Source: Actinophytocola xanthii (GTDB taxonomy: Bacteria; Actinomycetota; Actinomycetes; Mycobacteriales; Pseudonocardiaceae). From it: a stretch of 64,000 nt of DNA. The position numbers and the translations under genes were made by a program. This document shows, piece after piece, positions 53,521-63,645 of this stretch (the stretch's first letter is position 1; every line of letters starts with the position of its first letter). The stretch lies in the NCBI RefSeq assembly GCF_001921205.1, contig NZ_MSIE01000015.1:112680-176679 (forward strand), read 5' to 3'. The notes beneath the pieces were generated by a model. That model was not told where the DNA came from. It did not search any database and saw nothing but the letters and a program-made list of their open reading frames with translations.

Positions 53521-54968
53521 CCGCGGGTTCCGCGAGCGGTGCCGAACCGCCGGAGCGGGCGCTCGACCCGGACCAGCGGACCCTCGCGGGATGGATCGAC
53601 GCGGCAGGGCGGTTCATCACCTCCTTCGTCGGCGAGCTGGACGACGCGCCGGCGAAGGGCCCCGTGCTTTCCGCCCAGCTCGCTCACCGGTTGGGCCTGC
53701 CGCCGCCGGACGGCCCCGGCACGTTCGACGACCTGCTCGACACCTTCGGCCAGGCCGCCCGTCATGCCATGGAGACGGCGGGACCGCGGTTCTTCGCCTA
53801 CACCCCCGGAGGCGGCCTGCTGTCCTCCGCGGTCGCCGAGCTGCTCGCCCGGGCGGTCAACCGCCAGACCGCACTGTCCTGGGCGGCTCCCGGGCTGGTC
53901 GCCATGGAGCAGGGCGTCTTGCGCTGGCTGTGCTCGGAGTACGGTCTGCCGGCGGACTCCGGTGGCCTCGTCACGACCGGCGCGTCGATGGGGACGTTGT
54001 CGGTGGTGGTCGCCGCGCGCCACCGCCACCTCAACGAGGATTTCCGCGACGGCACGCTGTACGTCACCGCGCACACCCACTTCTGTGTCGCCAAGGCGGC
54101 CCGGATCGCCGGGATCCGGCCCGAGCACGTGCGGGTGGTCCCGACCACGCCGGACCTGCGCATGGACGTCGCCGCCGCGGCCCAGCTGGTCGCCGCCGAC
54201 CGGGCCGCGGGCCGCCGTCCGTTCCTCCTGGTCGCTACGGCGGGCACCACCGACACCGGAACCGTCGACCCGCTGCTGGACCTCGCCGCACTCGCCCGCC
54301 GGGAGGACCTGTGGCTGCACGTGGACGGGGCCTACGGGGGGTTCTTCCAACTCACCCGCCGCGGGCGGGACCAGCTCCTCGGCATAGCCTCGGCCGACTC
54401 GATCACGCTCGATCCCCACAAGGGACTGTTCCTGCCGTACGGAACCGGTGTTCTGCTGGTGCGTGATCCCGGCGCGCTGCGGGCTGCTCACCTGGAGGAG
54501 GGACCGTTCCTCCAGAACGCCGGTGCAGCCGAGATGCTGCCGAACTACGCCGAGCTCGGCGTCGAGTTGACCCGCGAGTTCCGTGGTCTGCGGTTGTGGT
54601 TGCCGCTCCATCTGCACGGCGTCGACGTGTTTCGCGACGCCCTGGACGAGATGCTCGACCTCGCCGCGCACGCGCACGACGAGCTCCGGCGTATACCCGG
54701 CATCGACGTGCCCTGGCGGCCCGATTTGTCCACAGTGGTCTTCAGAGACGAGGCCGGTGACGAGGCGACGAGGCGGTTGCTCGACCGGATACTCGCGTCC
54801 AACAGGGTCTCCCTGTCCAGCACCAGGGTCCGCGACCGGACTCTGGCACGGATGTGCGTGCTCAGTCATCGCTCGCACCTCGAGCATGTCGAGGACGCCC
54901 TGGAGCTCGTCCGTTCCGCCGCCACGCACCGCCCGGCCGACCCGCCGCTCACGGCCGAGGGGCGTTAG
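53517..54968 (+). CDS. PLP-dependent amino-acid decarboxylase (group II)
   Basis: A 483-residue fold-type I enzyme. The PLP lysine is in LDPHKGLFLPYG (Lys302), with HVDGAYGGFF binding the ring and TAHTHFCVAKAARIAGI the usual His region. The family includes aromatic-amino-acid, glutamate and diaminobutyrate decarboxylases; I cannot decide between them. It is coupled to the GNAT gene by a 4-base overlap and converges on the small aconitase-like subunit (20-base overlap). In context it probably makes an amine building block. Confidence 0.9.
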   Translation: MTAGSASGAEPPERALDPDQRTLAGWIDAAGRFITSFVGELDDAPAKGPVLSAQLAHRLGLPPPDGPGTFDDLLDTFGQAARHAMETAGPRFFAYTPGGGLLSSAVAELLARAVNRQTALSWAAPGLVAMEQGVLRWLCSEYGLPADSGGLVTTGASMGTLSVVVAARHRHLNEDFRDGTLYVTAHTHFCVAKAARIAGIRPEHVRVVPTTPDLRMDVAAAAQLVAADRAAGRRPFLLVATAGTTDTGTVDPLLDLAALARREDLWLHVDGAYGGFFQLTRRGRDQLLGIASADSITLDPHKGLFLPYGTGVLLVRDPGALRAAHLEEGPFLQNAGAAEMLPNYAELGVELTREFRGLRLWLPLHLHGVDVFRDALDEMLDLAAHAHDELRRIPGIDVPWRPDLSTVVFRDEAGDEATRRLLDRILASNRVSLSSTRVRDRTLARMCVLSHRSHLEHVEDALELVRSAATHRPADPPLTAEGR

Positions 54969-55452
54969 CGCGGGGAAGCAACTCCAGCAGGCCGCCGGCG
55001 GCCCAGATCCGGCGCACGAACTCGCCGGGTGGGGTGAGTGGAATCGTCTCGTCCTCTTCGGTGCGGAGCGTGGCCTCCTCGGGGTGGACCCGGACCCGCT
55101 GGCCGGTGCGCAGCCGGGCCAGGTCGTCCGCGTCGGCGAAGGTGAGGCAGGGCAGACCGTTGTTGGTCGCGTTGCGGAAGAAGATGCGGGCGAAGTCGAC
55201 GGCGATGACCGCGCCGATGCCGTTGAGCTTGATGGCGCGGATCGAGGTCTCGCGGCTCGACCCGCAGCCGAAGTTCCGGCCGGCGACCACCACGTCGCCC
55301 GGCCGGATGTTGGGTTGGATGTCGGGGTCGTACCCGTGGAACAGGCCGCGCCGGACCTTGTCCGGGTCCAGGCTGTAGAAGGCGGGTGGGTGGATGACGT
55401 CGGTGTTCAGGTCGTCCCCGAACAGCCACACCCGGCCGCCGATCACCGTCAT
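54949..55452 (-). CDS. Aconitase-family small subunit (LeuD-like)
   Basis: A 167-residue swivel subunit. The core reads [40 protein letters not shown] and [19 protein letters not shown], the standard motifs of LeuD/homoaconitase small subunits. Substrate choice depends on the loop after DDLNTD (here [10 protein letters not shown]), which resembles archaeal-type 2-substituted-malate isomerases rather than bacterial LeuD. Its ATG overlaps the large-subunit stop as ATGA. It works with the next gene. Confidence 0.9.
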   Translation of the reverse strand: MTVIGGRVWLFGDDLNTDVIHPPAFYSLDPDKVRRGLFHGYDPDIQPNIRPGDVVVAGRNFGCGSSRETSIRAIKLNGIGAVIAVDFARIFFRNATNNGLPCLTFADADDLARLRTGQRVRVHPEEATLRTEEDETIPLTPPGEFVRRIWAAGGLLELLPRANAPRP

Positions 55453-56717
55453 TCGTCCCCCTGGTCGCGGTACAGATCGGGCGTGAGCGCGCCACGCACC
55501 GCCGCGCGGGCCACCGTGCGGGCGCTGGCCAGGTACGTGCGGCTGTCCCAGTGCCCCATCCGCCCCCGGAAGTTCCGGTTGGAGCTGGAGACGCACACGT
55601 CGTCCGCGCCCAGCACCCCCTTGTCGATCCCGCCGCACGCGCCGCAGCTGGAATGGTTGACGATCGCACCGGCCTCGGTCAGCGTCTCGACGTAGCCGGC
55701 ACGCAGCGCCTGTTTGAACACCTCCACCGACGCCGGGATCACCACGAAACGAACGCCGGGGTGCACCTTTCGGTCGGTGAGCTCGGCGGCGGCGTCCCGG
55801 AGGTCGGACAGGCGTCCGCTCGCGCAGGAACCGAGGAAGGCCGTGGTGATCCTGACCGGCTCGAGCTCGCGGAGCGGCACCACGTTGGCCGGCGACCACG
55901 GCTTGGCGACGCGCGGGTCGAGCGCGGACAGGTCGAGGTCGATCACCCGCTCGTACCGCGCGTCCGCATCGGGGCGCACCAGGGTGCCGAGCAGCTCGCC
56001 GTCGCGCTTGACGTAGTAGTCGACGGTGACCTCGTCCGGGACGAACACCCCGAACTTGGCGCCGATCTCGACGGCCATGTTGGCGATGGCGAACCGGTCG
56101 TCCTGGCACAACCGGGTGCCGGAATCGTCGTGGAACTCCAGGGACCGGTACTGTCCGCCGCTCTCACCGAGAATGCCCAGCAGAGCCAGGACGACGTCCC
56201 GGCCGCCGGACTGGGTGGGCAGCGTGCCGCGGAACCGGACCGCGATGGTCTCCGGCCGGCGCATCCACGTGGTCCCGGTCGCCAGCGTGAACAGGATGTC
56301 GGTCGCACCCATGCCGGTCGCGCAGGCCCCGATGCCGCCGGCCATGATCGTGTGGCTGTCGGCACCGACGATCAGGCCGCCGGCCTGACACAGCCTGTGC
56401 TCCACCAACAGCTGGTGGCAGATCCCCCGGTCGAGCATGAGGTTGGGGACGGCCTGCTCCCGGGCGAAGGACAGGAACCGGTTGGAGATGTCGGCCCGCT
56501 CCGCCGTCGCCGGAGGGGAGAAGTGGTCGTTGGCCAGCAGGACCCGGTCACGGTCCCAGATGGACAGACCATGACGCTCGAAGTCGTCGATGAGCAGTGC
56601 GGTCGTCGCGTCGTGACCGAGCACGGCGTCGACGTTGACCCGCCGGTAGAGGCTGGTGTCGTTCTCGTCGCAGGTGTGCGCGTCGATCACCTTGTCGCTG
56701 ATCGTGCGGCCCGTCAT
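55449..56717 (-). CDS. Aconitase-family large subunit (LeuC/homoaconitase-like)
   Basis: A 422-residue hydro-lyase. [4Fe-4S] ligands lie in [15 protein letters not shown] and [14 protein letters not shown]. Substrate-side motifs [20 protein letters not shown] and [12 protein letters not shown] are typical. Its length fits the LeuC2/HacA group (about 420), not full-length aconitase. With the neighbouring condensing enzyme it should move the hydroxyl of a 2-substituted malate. It is coupled by overlap to both neighbours. Confidence 0.92.
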   Translation of the reverse strand: MTGRTISDKVIDAHTCDENDTSLYRRVNVDAVLGHDATTALLIDDFERHGLSIWDRDRVLLANDHFSPPATAERADISNRFLSFAREQAVPNLMLDRGICHQLLVEHRLCQAGGLIVGADSHTIMAGGIGACATGMGATDILFTLATGTTWMRRPETIAVRFRGTLPTQSGGRDVVLALLGILGESGGQYRSLEFHDDSGTRLCQDDRFAIANMAVEIGAKFGVFVPDEVTVDYYVKRDGELLGTLVRPDADARYERVIDLDLSALDPRVAKPWSPANVVPLRELEPVRITTAFLGSCASGRLSDLRDAAAELTDRKVHPGVRFVVIPASVEVFKQALRAGYVETLTEAGAIVNHSSCGACGGIDKGVLGADDVCVSSSNRNFRGRMGHWDSRTYLASARTVARAAVRGALTPDLYRDQGDE

Positions 56718-57949
56718 GTGCTGCCGATGGTCAGCCGGTCGTACTCGGCGATGACCACGTCTGGTGAGACGCCGGCCAGCGCGTAGGCCGTGAACGCCTC
56801 CTTCGCCGCGTACGCACGCTCGTACTGGGCCTTGTCCTTGTTCTCGACCGCACGCTTGACCACCTCGACCAGGCGGCGCGTGGTCTCGTCGTCGACGTCG
56901 CGCGGCGGGTCGGTCTGGCCGAGGATGTGCCGGATCAGTGCCGCGCCACTGTGCTTGCCCAGTACGTAGGCGCGCTCACGACCGGTCCAGGACGGCGACA
57001 GCGGCTCGTAGCTGCGGGAATCCTTGAGCATGCTGTCGACGTGCACACCGGACTCGTGACGGTAGACGTTGTATCCGGTGACCGGTTTGGTGGCGCTCAT
57101 GTGGATGCCGCTGGCGCGTTCCACGAAACTGGCCAGCTCGGGCAGCCGGTGGGCTTGCACTCCGTGTCGAACGCCGTACAGGTGGGTCAGTGCGGCCAGG
57201 CACTCCGCGAGGTCGGCGTTACCGGCCCGTTCGCCGATTCCGTTCACCGTACAGGTGATCGCTCGAGCGCCGGCGTCCACCGCGGCCAGCGTGTTCGCGG
57301 TGGCCAGGCCGTAGTCGTTGTGGGTGTGCGCGCAGAGCGCGATCTCCGGATCCAGTCGCTCGGCCAGCGTCCGCACCAGTGCACGCATACCAGTCGGGTG
57401 GGCGCAGCCGACCGAGTCGGCCAGGACCAACCGGGTGACGGCCCCGGGTACGCACAGGTCGTCGATCAGGCGGATCAGGTGTTCCGGGTCCGCCCTGGTC
57501 GCGTCCTCGAGCACCAGGTTGACCGCCATGCCCTCACCGAGCACCTCCTCCATCCCGGTGCGGAAGACGCTCGCCGAGCGATCACGGGTAATGCCAAGGG
57601 TTTCCCGTAATCGGAGGTCGCTTGTCGGCATGAACAGGAAGACCTCGTCCGCCCGCGCCTTTCCCGCCGCGACGATGTCCTGGCGCAATGGACGTGCCGT
57701 CGCCCCGAGCCGGGCCGGAACACCGGACCGGCGCATATCCTGGATCGCCTCCAGGTCCGCGCCCGACGCGCCGGGAAAACCGGCGTCCAACACGCCGATA
57801 CCGGCCTCCGCCAGCAGCCCTGCCAGTCGTACTTTTTCCTCGATCGTGAACCAGACCCCTGGCGTCTGCTCGCCGTCGCGCAGCGTGCAGTCGATCACCT
57901 CGACGGCGGCGGGTCTGTTCGGTGGAACCGTGGGTTGTGTGTCCGCCAC
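56714..57949 (-). CDS. Homocitrate/isopropylmalate-synthase-like condensing enzyme
   Basis: A 411-residue DRE-TIM metallolyase. Motifs: [16 protein letters not shown] (metal and base), [20 protein letters not shown] (metal-binding HxH) and [19 protein letters not shown]. The C-terminal part lacks the long LeuA regulatory domain, as in homocitrate synthases and NifV. It should condense acetyl-CoA (or another acyl-CoA) with a 2-oxo acid. No isocitrate- or isopropylmalate-type dehydrogenase follows. Start ATG 57949 faces the oxygenase gene. Confidence 0.92.
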   Translation of the reverse strand: MADTQPTVPPNRPAAVEVIDCTLRDGEQTPGVWFTIEEKVRLAGLLAEAGIGVLDAGFPGASGADLEAIQDMRRSGVPARLGATARPLRQDIVAAGKARADEVFLFMPTSDLRLRETLGITRDRSASVFRTGMEEVLGEGMAVNLVLEDATRADPEHLIRLIDDLCVPGAVTRLVLADSVGCAHPTGMRALVRTLAERLDPEIALCAHTHNDYGLATANTLAAVDAGARAITCTVNGIGERAGNADLAECLAALTHLYGVRHGVQAHRLPELASFVERASGIHMSATKPVTGYNVYRHESGVHVDSMLKDSRSYEPLSPSWTGRERAYVLGKHSGAALIRHILGQTDPPRDVDDETTRRLVEVVKRAVENKDKAQYERAYAAKEAFTAYALAGVSPDVVIAEYDRLTIGST

Positions 57950-58156
57950 TGAACTCGTTCCTCCCGGCTGGAGCCCTAAGCTGTGGACGATCCCCCCACG
58001 ACCGCAGAATCAAACAGTGCTTCCTGGCCCGCAGTCAATAGCAGTGTTGACGAAAATATCCGCCCTGACAGCTCACATCGACAGCGGCTTACGGCCGTCG
58101 AGCGGACCGGACTAGGCCGTGCGGCCTATGGTGCGCGACCGCTGATGACAACCAGC

Positions 58157-58166
58157 GGGATATCCC
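58157..58166. promoter_or_regulatory. GGGATATCCC palindrome in the cluster's divergent promoter
   Basis: Third copy of the decamer, 47 bases before the oxygenase start in the 263-base gap between the two divergent operons of the biosynthetic cluster. The rest of that gap is more AT-rich and should hold both promoters. Confidence 0.45.
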
Positions 58167-58212
58167 ACTAGTTTGTCGCCGCACGGAACGTTGGGACATC
58201 TCAGAGGACTGT

Positions 58213-59220
58213 ATGCGACTGTCGTACGTATTCACGGACAACGAACGCGAGGAATTACGGGCCACGGCAAGGACCGTGCGCGCACACCCGTACCAGGACC
58301 CGCTCGCGTTCTCCCGGGAGATCGCCGCGCTGGTGGACCGGTCGGCTGTGCCACCGGCGCTGCTCGCCGTGACGCGGCAGGTCCGTGCGGATCGCGAGAG
58401 CGGGCGGTCCTACGCCCACGCGCTGCGCAACTGCCCACTGGACGAGGACCTGCCGCTGTTGGACCAGGACGACCCGCTCGCGGACAAGTACGCCAGGAAG
58501 ACCACGTTCGTCGCCGAGGCGTTTCTCCAACTGTTCGGCCACCTGGTGGGTACGCCACTGCTGGCCTACGGGACACGGTTCAACGGCGACTTCTTCATCG
58601 ACGTGATCGCGATCAACCGTTACCGCGGCAAGCAGACCGGGTACAGCGACGGTGAGCTGGCCTTTCACAACGACCGAACCGCCCATCAGGTGCGGGCGGA
58701 CTTCATCACCCTGCTCGGAATGCGATGCCCGGACACGGAGGTCACCTACACCGGTTTCGTGTCCGGTCCGAACCTCCTGTCGATGCTCGGCGAACGGGAC
58801 CGACACACGCTGCGCCAGCCGTACTTCCACACTCCGTTCGACGTCCTGTCCCGCGACCAGAACACGGCGCTGACGGTCTCGGACAACCACCCGATCCTCT
58901 ACGACGAGCACAGCGTGCGGTATGTCGACACCCACACCACGGTGTCCCCGGACACCCCGCCGGAGGCCAAGGACGCGCTCATCGCCCTGAAGAACGCGTT
59001 GGTACGAGCCGAGAAGGTTCGGCACCGCATCCGCACCGGTGACCTCCTGACCTTCGCCAACCAGGAGGGCCTGCACAACCGCGAGCACCTGGAGATCAAC
59101 GACCCGGACCTGGCCCGCACCCGGTGGCTGCTCAAGACCTACGGCTTCCGGGACCGGGCGAGCGCCGACCGGTACGCCGACAGGTGGGTTGGTGGAGTGC
59201 CCGGCCGGGTCGGCGACTGA
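58213..59220 (+). CDS. Fe(II)/2-oxoglutarate oxygenase, clavaminate-synthase-like
   Basis: A 335-residue non-haem oxygenase. The metal facial triad begins with His152 and Asp154 in LAFHNDRTAHQ; the distal His is in EGLHNREHLE (about 288), and an Arg about 15 residues on (ARTRW) would bind 2-oxoglutarate. Features such as RADFITLLGMRC and PILYDEHSVRYVDTHT resemble the clavaminate synthase and amino-acid beta-hydroxylase (VioC, AsnO) branch. It likely hydroxylates or desaturates an amino acid or its adduct. It starts the rightward operon. Confidence 0.88.
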   Translation: MRLSYVFTDNEREELRATARTVRAHPYQDPLAFSREIAALVDRSAVPPALLAVTRQVRADRESGRSYAHALRNCPLDEDLPLLDQDDPLADKYARKTTFVAEAFLQLFGHLVGTPLLAYGTRFNGDFFIDVIAINRYRGKQTGYSDGELAFHNDRTAHQVRADFITLLGMRCPDTEVTYTGFVSGPNLLSMLGERDRHTLRQPYFHTPFDVLSRDQNTALTVSDNHPILYDEHSVRYVDTHTTVSPDTPPEAKDALIALKNALVRAEKVRHRIRTGDLLTFANQEGLHNREHLEINDPDLARTRWLLKTYGFRDRASADRYADRWVGGVPGRVGD

Positions 59221-59276
59221 GCCGTGGCCGGTCCGCCCGATCGCGACTACTCCGACAATCGGATGGTGGAAAACGC

Positions 59277-60506
59277 ATGACGACACCGATGGATCCCGCA
59301 GCTCTGCGAGCAATGCTGGAGCGGGTCACGTCCGGCTCGGACTACCTGCGCGGGAAGCTCGACAGGGCCGGGGTAGGACCCAAGGACATCGCCGAGCCGG
59401 GTGACCTCGCCAGGCTGCCGTTCACCACGAAGGAGGAGATCCGGGAGACCCCGGTCCTGGAGTACTCCGCGGTGCCCGCCGAGCGGATCGTTCGGGTACA
59501 CGCCTCGTCCGGCACCACCGGGCGGCGCACCATCTGCGCGTACACCGCCCAGGATGTCGAGGACTGGACGGAGATGGTGACCCGCTGCCTGCGCTACGCC
59601 GGGGTGAGCACCGAGGACCGGGTCCAGATCGCGGTGGGCTACGGGATGTGGGCGGCCGGTGCGGGATTCCAGACGGGAGTCGAACGGCTCGGCGCGATGG
59701 CCGTGCCGACCGGGCCGGGCAACACCGAGATGCAGGTGGAGATGCTGCGCGAGCTCGGCAGTACCGTGCTGTGGGCCACCTCGTCGTTCACCGTGCTGCT
59801 CGCGGAGCTGGTCGCGGCGCGCGACCTGCGCTCCGAGCTCGCGCTGCGAATCGCGATCACCGGTTCGGAACGGTGGGGCGAAGCGACCCGGGCGCGGATC
59901 GAGTCGCTGCTCGGCGTGCGGACCTTCGACCTGTACGGCCTGACCGAGCTGTGGGGCGGGGGAGTCGGTGTCGAGTGCGACCGCCATGACGGCATCCACC
60001 TGTGGACCGACCACTTCCACCTCGAGGTCATCGACCCGGACACCCTCGAGCCGGTGCCCGCCGGGACGCCGGGCGAGCTCGTGGTGACCACGCTGCACAA
60101 GGAGGCCACACCGCTGATCCGCTACCGAACCCGCGATCTGTCCTATGTGTACGCCGATCCGTGCCCGTGCGGCAGCCCGTACCCGCGCATCGGCCGGATC
60201 CAGGGCCGCTCCGACGACCAGATCAAGGTGCGCGGTGTCATCTTCCTGCCGATGCAGGTCGACACCGTGCTGGGCGAGATGACCGGTGTGGGACCGGAGT
60301 TCCAGGCCCACGTGGACCGGGACGCCGACGGCCGCGACAGCCTCACCATCCGGGTGGAGGCCGATGATCGAGGTGCCGTCGGCGAGCTCGAGCGGCGCCT
60401 GCGCGAGAGGATCGGCCTGCGGATCACGGTGCAGTCCGTCGACCCGGGCACGTTGCCGAGGAGCGAGCGCAAGACCCAGCGCGTGTTCGACCACCGGATC
60501 CTGTGA
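59277..60506 (+). CDS. PaaK-like AMP-forming ligase
   Basis: A 409-residue adenylating enzyme of the phenylacetate-CoA-ligase branch. ATP-binding is seen in VHASSGTTGRRTICAYT, then DLYGLTELWGGGVGVECDRH, and the C-terminal domain begins near GRIQGRSDDQIKVRGVIFLP. It has the usual CPCGSPYPRIG cysteine pair. It probably activates an aryl or small carboxylic acid. There is no carrier protein in the window, so transfer to CoA or directly to an amine is likelier than to a peptidyl carrier. A 48-base gap separates it from the FAH-family gene. Confidence 0.9.
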   Translation: MTTPMDPAALRAMLERVTSGSDYLRGKLDRAGVGPKDIAEPGDLARLPFTTKEEIRETPVLEYSAVPAERIVRVHASSGTTGRRTICAYTAQDVEDWTEMVTRCLRYAGVSTEDRVQIAVGYGMWAAGAGFQTGVERLGAMAVPTGPGNTEMQVEMLRELGSTVLWATSSFTVLLAELVAARDLRSELALRIAITGSERWGEATRARIESLLGVRTFDLYGLTELWGGGVGVECDRHDGIHLWTDHFHLEVIDPDTLEPVPAGTPGELVVTTLHKEATPLIRYRTRDLSYVYADPCPCGSPYPRIGRIQGRSDDQIKVRGVIFLPMQVDTVLGEMTGVGPEFQAHVDRDADGRDSLTIRVEADDRGAVGELERRLRERIGLRITVQSVDPGTLPRSERKTQRVFDHRIL

Positions 60507-60554
60507 GCCGGGGCGAGCCCGCCGCCACGCCCCCGCGAAGCGAGGACTGAGCCG

Positions 60555-61361
60555 ATGCGCTACGCCAGGGTCCGCCACGACGGCCGGTCGCACTGGTCCC
60601 GGGTCGAGGACGACGTCGTCCACCTGCTGTCCGGTTCGCCAATCGAGGGTGCCCCCGCCGTGACCGGCACCGTGTCGCTGTCGACCGTCGAGCTGCTGCC
60701 GCCGGTGCTCCCGTTCGTCTTCTACGCCGTCGGACTGAACTACCGCGCGCACCTCGACCACGCCCGCGCCCAAGGCTACGCGGTCGGAACCACCCCGACA
60801 CAGGCCGAGGTCGGCTACCGCGCCAACAACGCGCTCGTCGGCAGCGGCGCCGCGATCCTCGTCCCGCCCGACCTCGCCGGCCCGGTGGAGGCCGAGGGGG
60901 AGGTCGTCGCGGTCGTCGGGCGGACGCTGCGCCGGGCGAGCCGCGCGCAGGCGCGGGAGTCGGTGTTCGGTTGGACGATCGGCAACGACGTCAGCGCGCG
61001 CGCGTGGCAGCACACGGACCGCACCTGCTGGCGCAGCAAGAACAGCGACACCTTCAAGCCCATGGGCCCGTGGATCGAGACCGACGTGGACCCTGTCGCC
61101 CAGACCACGACGGTCCGGGTCAACAACGAGGACCGCGCGCGGTTCGCCACCGGTGACATGATCTTCGATCCGTGGGACTACCTCGTCGAGGCGTCCCGGT
61201 ACGTGACGTTCCACCCGGGCGACGTGCTGTGGATGGGTGCCGGGGCGACCTGCCCGATCACCCCCGGCGCCGTGGTCGACATCGAGATCACCGGCATCGG
61301 CACGCTGTCCAACCCCGTCCTGGCCGACAGTGTCGCGGCGCCCGACGGGGCGAGCGACTGA
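60555..61361 (+). CDS. Fumarylacetoacetate-hydrolase-family protein
   Basis: A 268-residue protein of the FAH superfamily. YAVGLNYRAHLDHARAQG opens the catalytic domain. Metal-binding acidic residues occur in GPVEAEGEVVAVVGR and downstream in GWTIGNDVSARAWQHTDRTC; FHPGDVLWMGAGATCPITPG closes it. Members hydrolyse C-C bonds, decarboxylate, or hydrate/isomerise 2-oxo acids. It is the last gene of the rightward operon. A role in the biosynthetic pathway, rather than catabolism, is inferred from position only. Confidence 0.88.
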   Translation: MRYARVRHDGRSHWSRVEDDVVHLLSGSPIEGAPAVTGTVSLSTVELLPPVLPFVFYAVGLNYRAHLDHARAQGYAVGTTPTQAEVGYRANNALVGSGAAILVPPDLAGPVEAEGEVVAVVGRTLRRASRAQARESVFGWTIGNDVSARAWQHTDRTCWRSKNSDTFKPMGPWIETDVDPVAQTTTVRVNNEDRARFATGDMIFDPWDYLVEASRYVTFHPGDVLWMGAGATCPITPGAVVDIEITGIGTLSNPVLADSVAAPDGASD

Positions 61362-61556
61362 CCGAGCGCGTGCAGGCCCTCGGCTGGTCACAGGCGATTC
61401 TCAGCACATCGGTGACTGGCGGGCGTAGGACGAGGACATCCGGACCGATGACACCTCACCTTCGAGGCGCCGGCCCTCCGGAAATCTCGAAACGGCGCAC
61501 CAGCTCTTGTGGTGCGTTCAAACCTCGGCGCTCTCGCGCCGCCCTAAGGATCCAGC

Positions 61557-61712
61557 ATGACGGAAACCACGTTCGTCTCCCGCTACGAGCGGAGAGTGTT
61601 GTTCGTCCAGGACGTCCTCGAGAAGAACTCCACGCTCGGTGCAGACGCTGCCCGCGAGCTCGCCGTGCACGTCGTCCACGCGATCGAGCACATCTCCGAG
61701 CCGACCCGCTGA
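61557..61712 (+). CDS. Small conserved-looking protein (51 aa)
   Basis: MTETTFVSRYERRVLFVQDV continues through a Leu/Ala helix and ends SEPTR. A ribosome site (AAGGA) lies six bases before ATG 61557. Codon use is typical of real genes. It resembles small Pseudonocardiales proteins in which a YxxRVxxVQ helix precedes a RELAVHVxHAI helix; I recall these as a domain of unknown function but cannot be certain. It has no Cys and no C-terminal Ser/Thr cluster, so it is not an obvious lanthipeptide precursor despite the lanthipeptide synthetase relic nearby. Confidence 0.55.
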   Translation: MTETTFVSRYERRVLFVQDVLEKNSTLGADAARELAVHVVHAIEHISEPTR

Positions 61713-61772
61713 CCGTTACCGGTACCGCATGAGCAGGAGCACAGCCATGGACGCACAGCAGTCGGACAGCCG

Positions 61773-61871
61773 TCACCAGAGCAGTCCCCCCACGGGACAC
61801 CGGACGCACGCCATCGCGACGACGGCGGTGATGATCATCGCCAGGCGGGCCAGCGGTCTGGTGGTTGTCAT
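61773..61871 (-). CDS. Tiny hydrophobic peptide (32 aa)
   Basis: From ATG 61871 the peptide reads MTTTRPLARLAMIITAVVAM and ends VRCPVGGLLW. GGAGG lies ten bases upstream. It has a positively charged N-terminus, one hydrophobic helix, and two cysteines near the C-terminus. It follows the lanthipeptide synthetase relic on the same strand. It could be a small membrane peptide or a modified-peptide precursor, but it lacks the class III leader motif (LxLQ), so no function is assigned. Confidence 0.4.
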   Translation of the reverse strand: MTTTRPLARLAMIITAVVAMACVRCPVGGLLW

Positions 61872-61899
61872 GGTGTGGCGATCCTCCGGGGTTGCCGCG

Positions 61900-63645
61900 A
61901 CACGCGGTTCTCTGGTGGGGTCAGGAAGGGAAGCGTGGGGCCGGTTCGGCCCAGCGCACCGCGCACCGCGCACCGCGAGCAAAACGCCCGCGGACCCGGT
62001 GGCCAGATCCATGGACAGTCGCATCAGCTGGTCCCCCGGGAAGGCGACATGGTCCTGGTAGGACATGACGTGCCAGGCGAGCCGGCTCAGGTGGCGGTCC
62101 AGCACGGCGTCCTCGCCTCCCGTCGCCATGAGGAAGGCGATCAGTCCGGCGCGTCCGTTGAACAACCCGGAGCAGACCACCAGCTCCGCTTCGGCAGCAC
62201 GTCGAATACGGGACAACGCGGCGGTGAGGTCGGGGTGCTCCCGGTGGCGGAGGAGCTCCCGCAGTACCAGTCCGACACCCACGCTGCCGGTCTCGAGGTA
62301 GGGCATGCCCCGCCCGCCCTCGTCCACCTGGAGACTGCCGTCGGCGACCTCCACGCACCGGTCGAGGTCACGCCGCAGGGCCATTTCCGCCAGGTCGAGA
62401 AACCGCTGGTCGTCGGTGGCCTCAAAGAGCCGTAGGAACAGGAGAGTCACGCCGGAGGGACCGTGCAGCAGCCCGGCCCGCGGCCTGCCGGCGGTTCGCC
62501 ACCCTGTGCTGGCGCGAGCTCCAGCCGCCCGACCCACTCCGTACCGAGGTCGATCGCCCGGTCGAGCAGCGTGGAGTCTCCGGTGCGGAGAGCGAAGTGC
62601 AGCAGGTTGAGCCCGACGCCGGCCAGTCCGGCGAACAGGCTCGCCGGGAGAGCGTCCGACGGCGCGGCCGTCGCCCTGTCCAGCACAGCGAGCGCGTCCT
62701 CGTCGCGGCCCAGCTCGGACAGCGTGTAGGCGACCCCGTGCAGCTCGGTGTAGAAGCCGACCTGCCCGTCGCACCGTCCCTGTCGAACGGCGTCCAGCAA
62801 CCAGTCCTCGCATTCGGGGAACCTGGCGAAGCCCGCCGCGGCTAGCGCGTGCAGCACGCCGGCGGCGCCGTAGGCGAGTCCGACGCCGGTGTGGGTGAAC
62901 TGCGCGATGTCGCCGGGGAACAGCCGGTCGGTCCGCGTCGGCGTGGCACTGGCCAGGATGCCGTCGCGGATGGAGCGGCACAACGCCGGTCAGTCCGCAC
63001 TCCCGGCGTCGACGTCGGCCGCGAACGCGGCGGCACGGCTCCGCCGTCGCGGTCCCGCGTGGTCTCGATGATCTCGGTGGCGTAGGAGCGGGGGAGACCG
63101 AAGCGTCGCGCGACCGCGTCGGCGAGCATCGCCGCCTTGTCCCGGTCCAACGGGAACATCGTGGTCAGTGGCAGGAACATGCTCAGACGCAGGCGGGCCA
63201 GCGCGTAGCGGTCGGCGTCGGCGCCGGTGCGTCCGTCGGGTGCCACATACCCCGGCGCGCCGAGCGCCGGCCGCTGCTCGGACGTGCCCGTCGTCGGTCC
63301 CCGCGCGGATCAGGGGGATGCGTTCGACCATCTCCCGGCCGACGGACCGCCCCTCGATGTACTCCTCGACCAGGAAGTGGTGCTCCCAGCAGACGAGGTG
63401 CTCGTACAGCTCCAGGACGACACCGGTGTTCGCCAGCTTCTTCAGGAAGTCCCGCTCACGCAGAAAGCCGCCGCACCGCATCGGTCCCGTCCTGGTCCAG
63501 TCCGGCGTACGGTCGGGCTTCCTTGAGCACAACCTCCCGACCGCTGCGGGTGTCGACAGCCAGGTAGGCACCGCCGCCGTTCGAGAAGTGCAACGAACGG
63601 ACGATCCGGAACGGAAACCGCGTCGCGGCCCCTACTTCGTCAGGG
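61900..63645 (-). pseudogene. Class III lanthipeptide synthetase (LanKC) relic
   Basis: In minus-strand order, several frames give FPFRIVRSLHFSNGGGAYLA and VVLKEARPYAGLDQDGTDAV (kinase N-lobe), LANTGVVLELYEHLVCWEHH, APDGRTGADADRYALARLRL and MFLPLTTMFPLDRDKAAMLA (kinase C-lobe tail). The cyclase part follows: QFTHTGVGLAYGAAGVLHAL, GLAGVGLNLLHFALRTGDST and GLFNGRAGLIAFLMATGGED. The N-terminal lyase domain is absent, the kinase catalytic loop between EEYIEGRSVG and LGAPGYVAPDG is deleted, and there are at least three frameshifts. It cannot be functional. Confidence 0.8.

Noticed and set aside
53517..61361. Phosphonate or phosphinothricin-type cluster
   Set aside because: A homocitrate-synthase-like enzyme plus an aconitase-like pair occur in such pathways, but no PEP mutase or phosphonopyruvate decarboxylase is present.
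61557..61712. Lanthipeptide precursor for the nearby LanKC
   Set aside because: There is no LxLQ leader motif, no Cys and no C-terminal Ser/Thr-Cys cluster, and it lies on the opposite strand. It is kept only as a small protein of unknown function.
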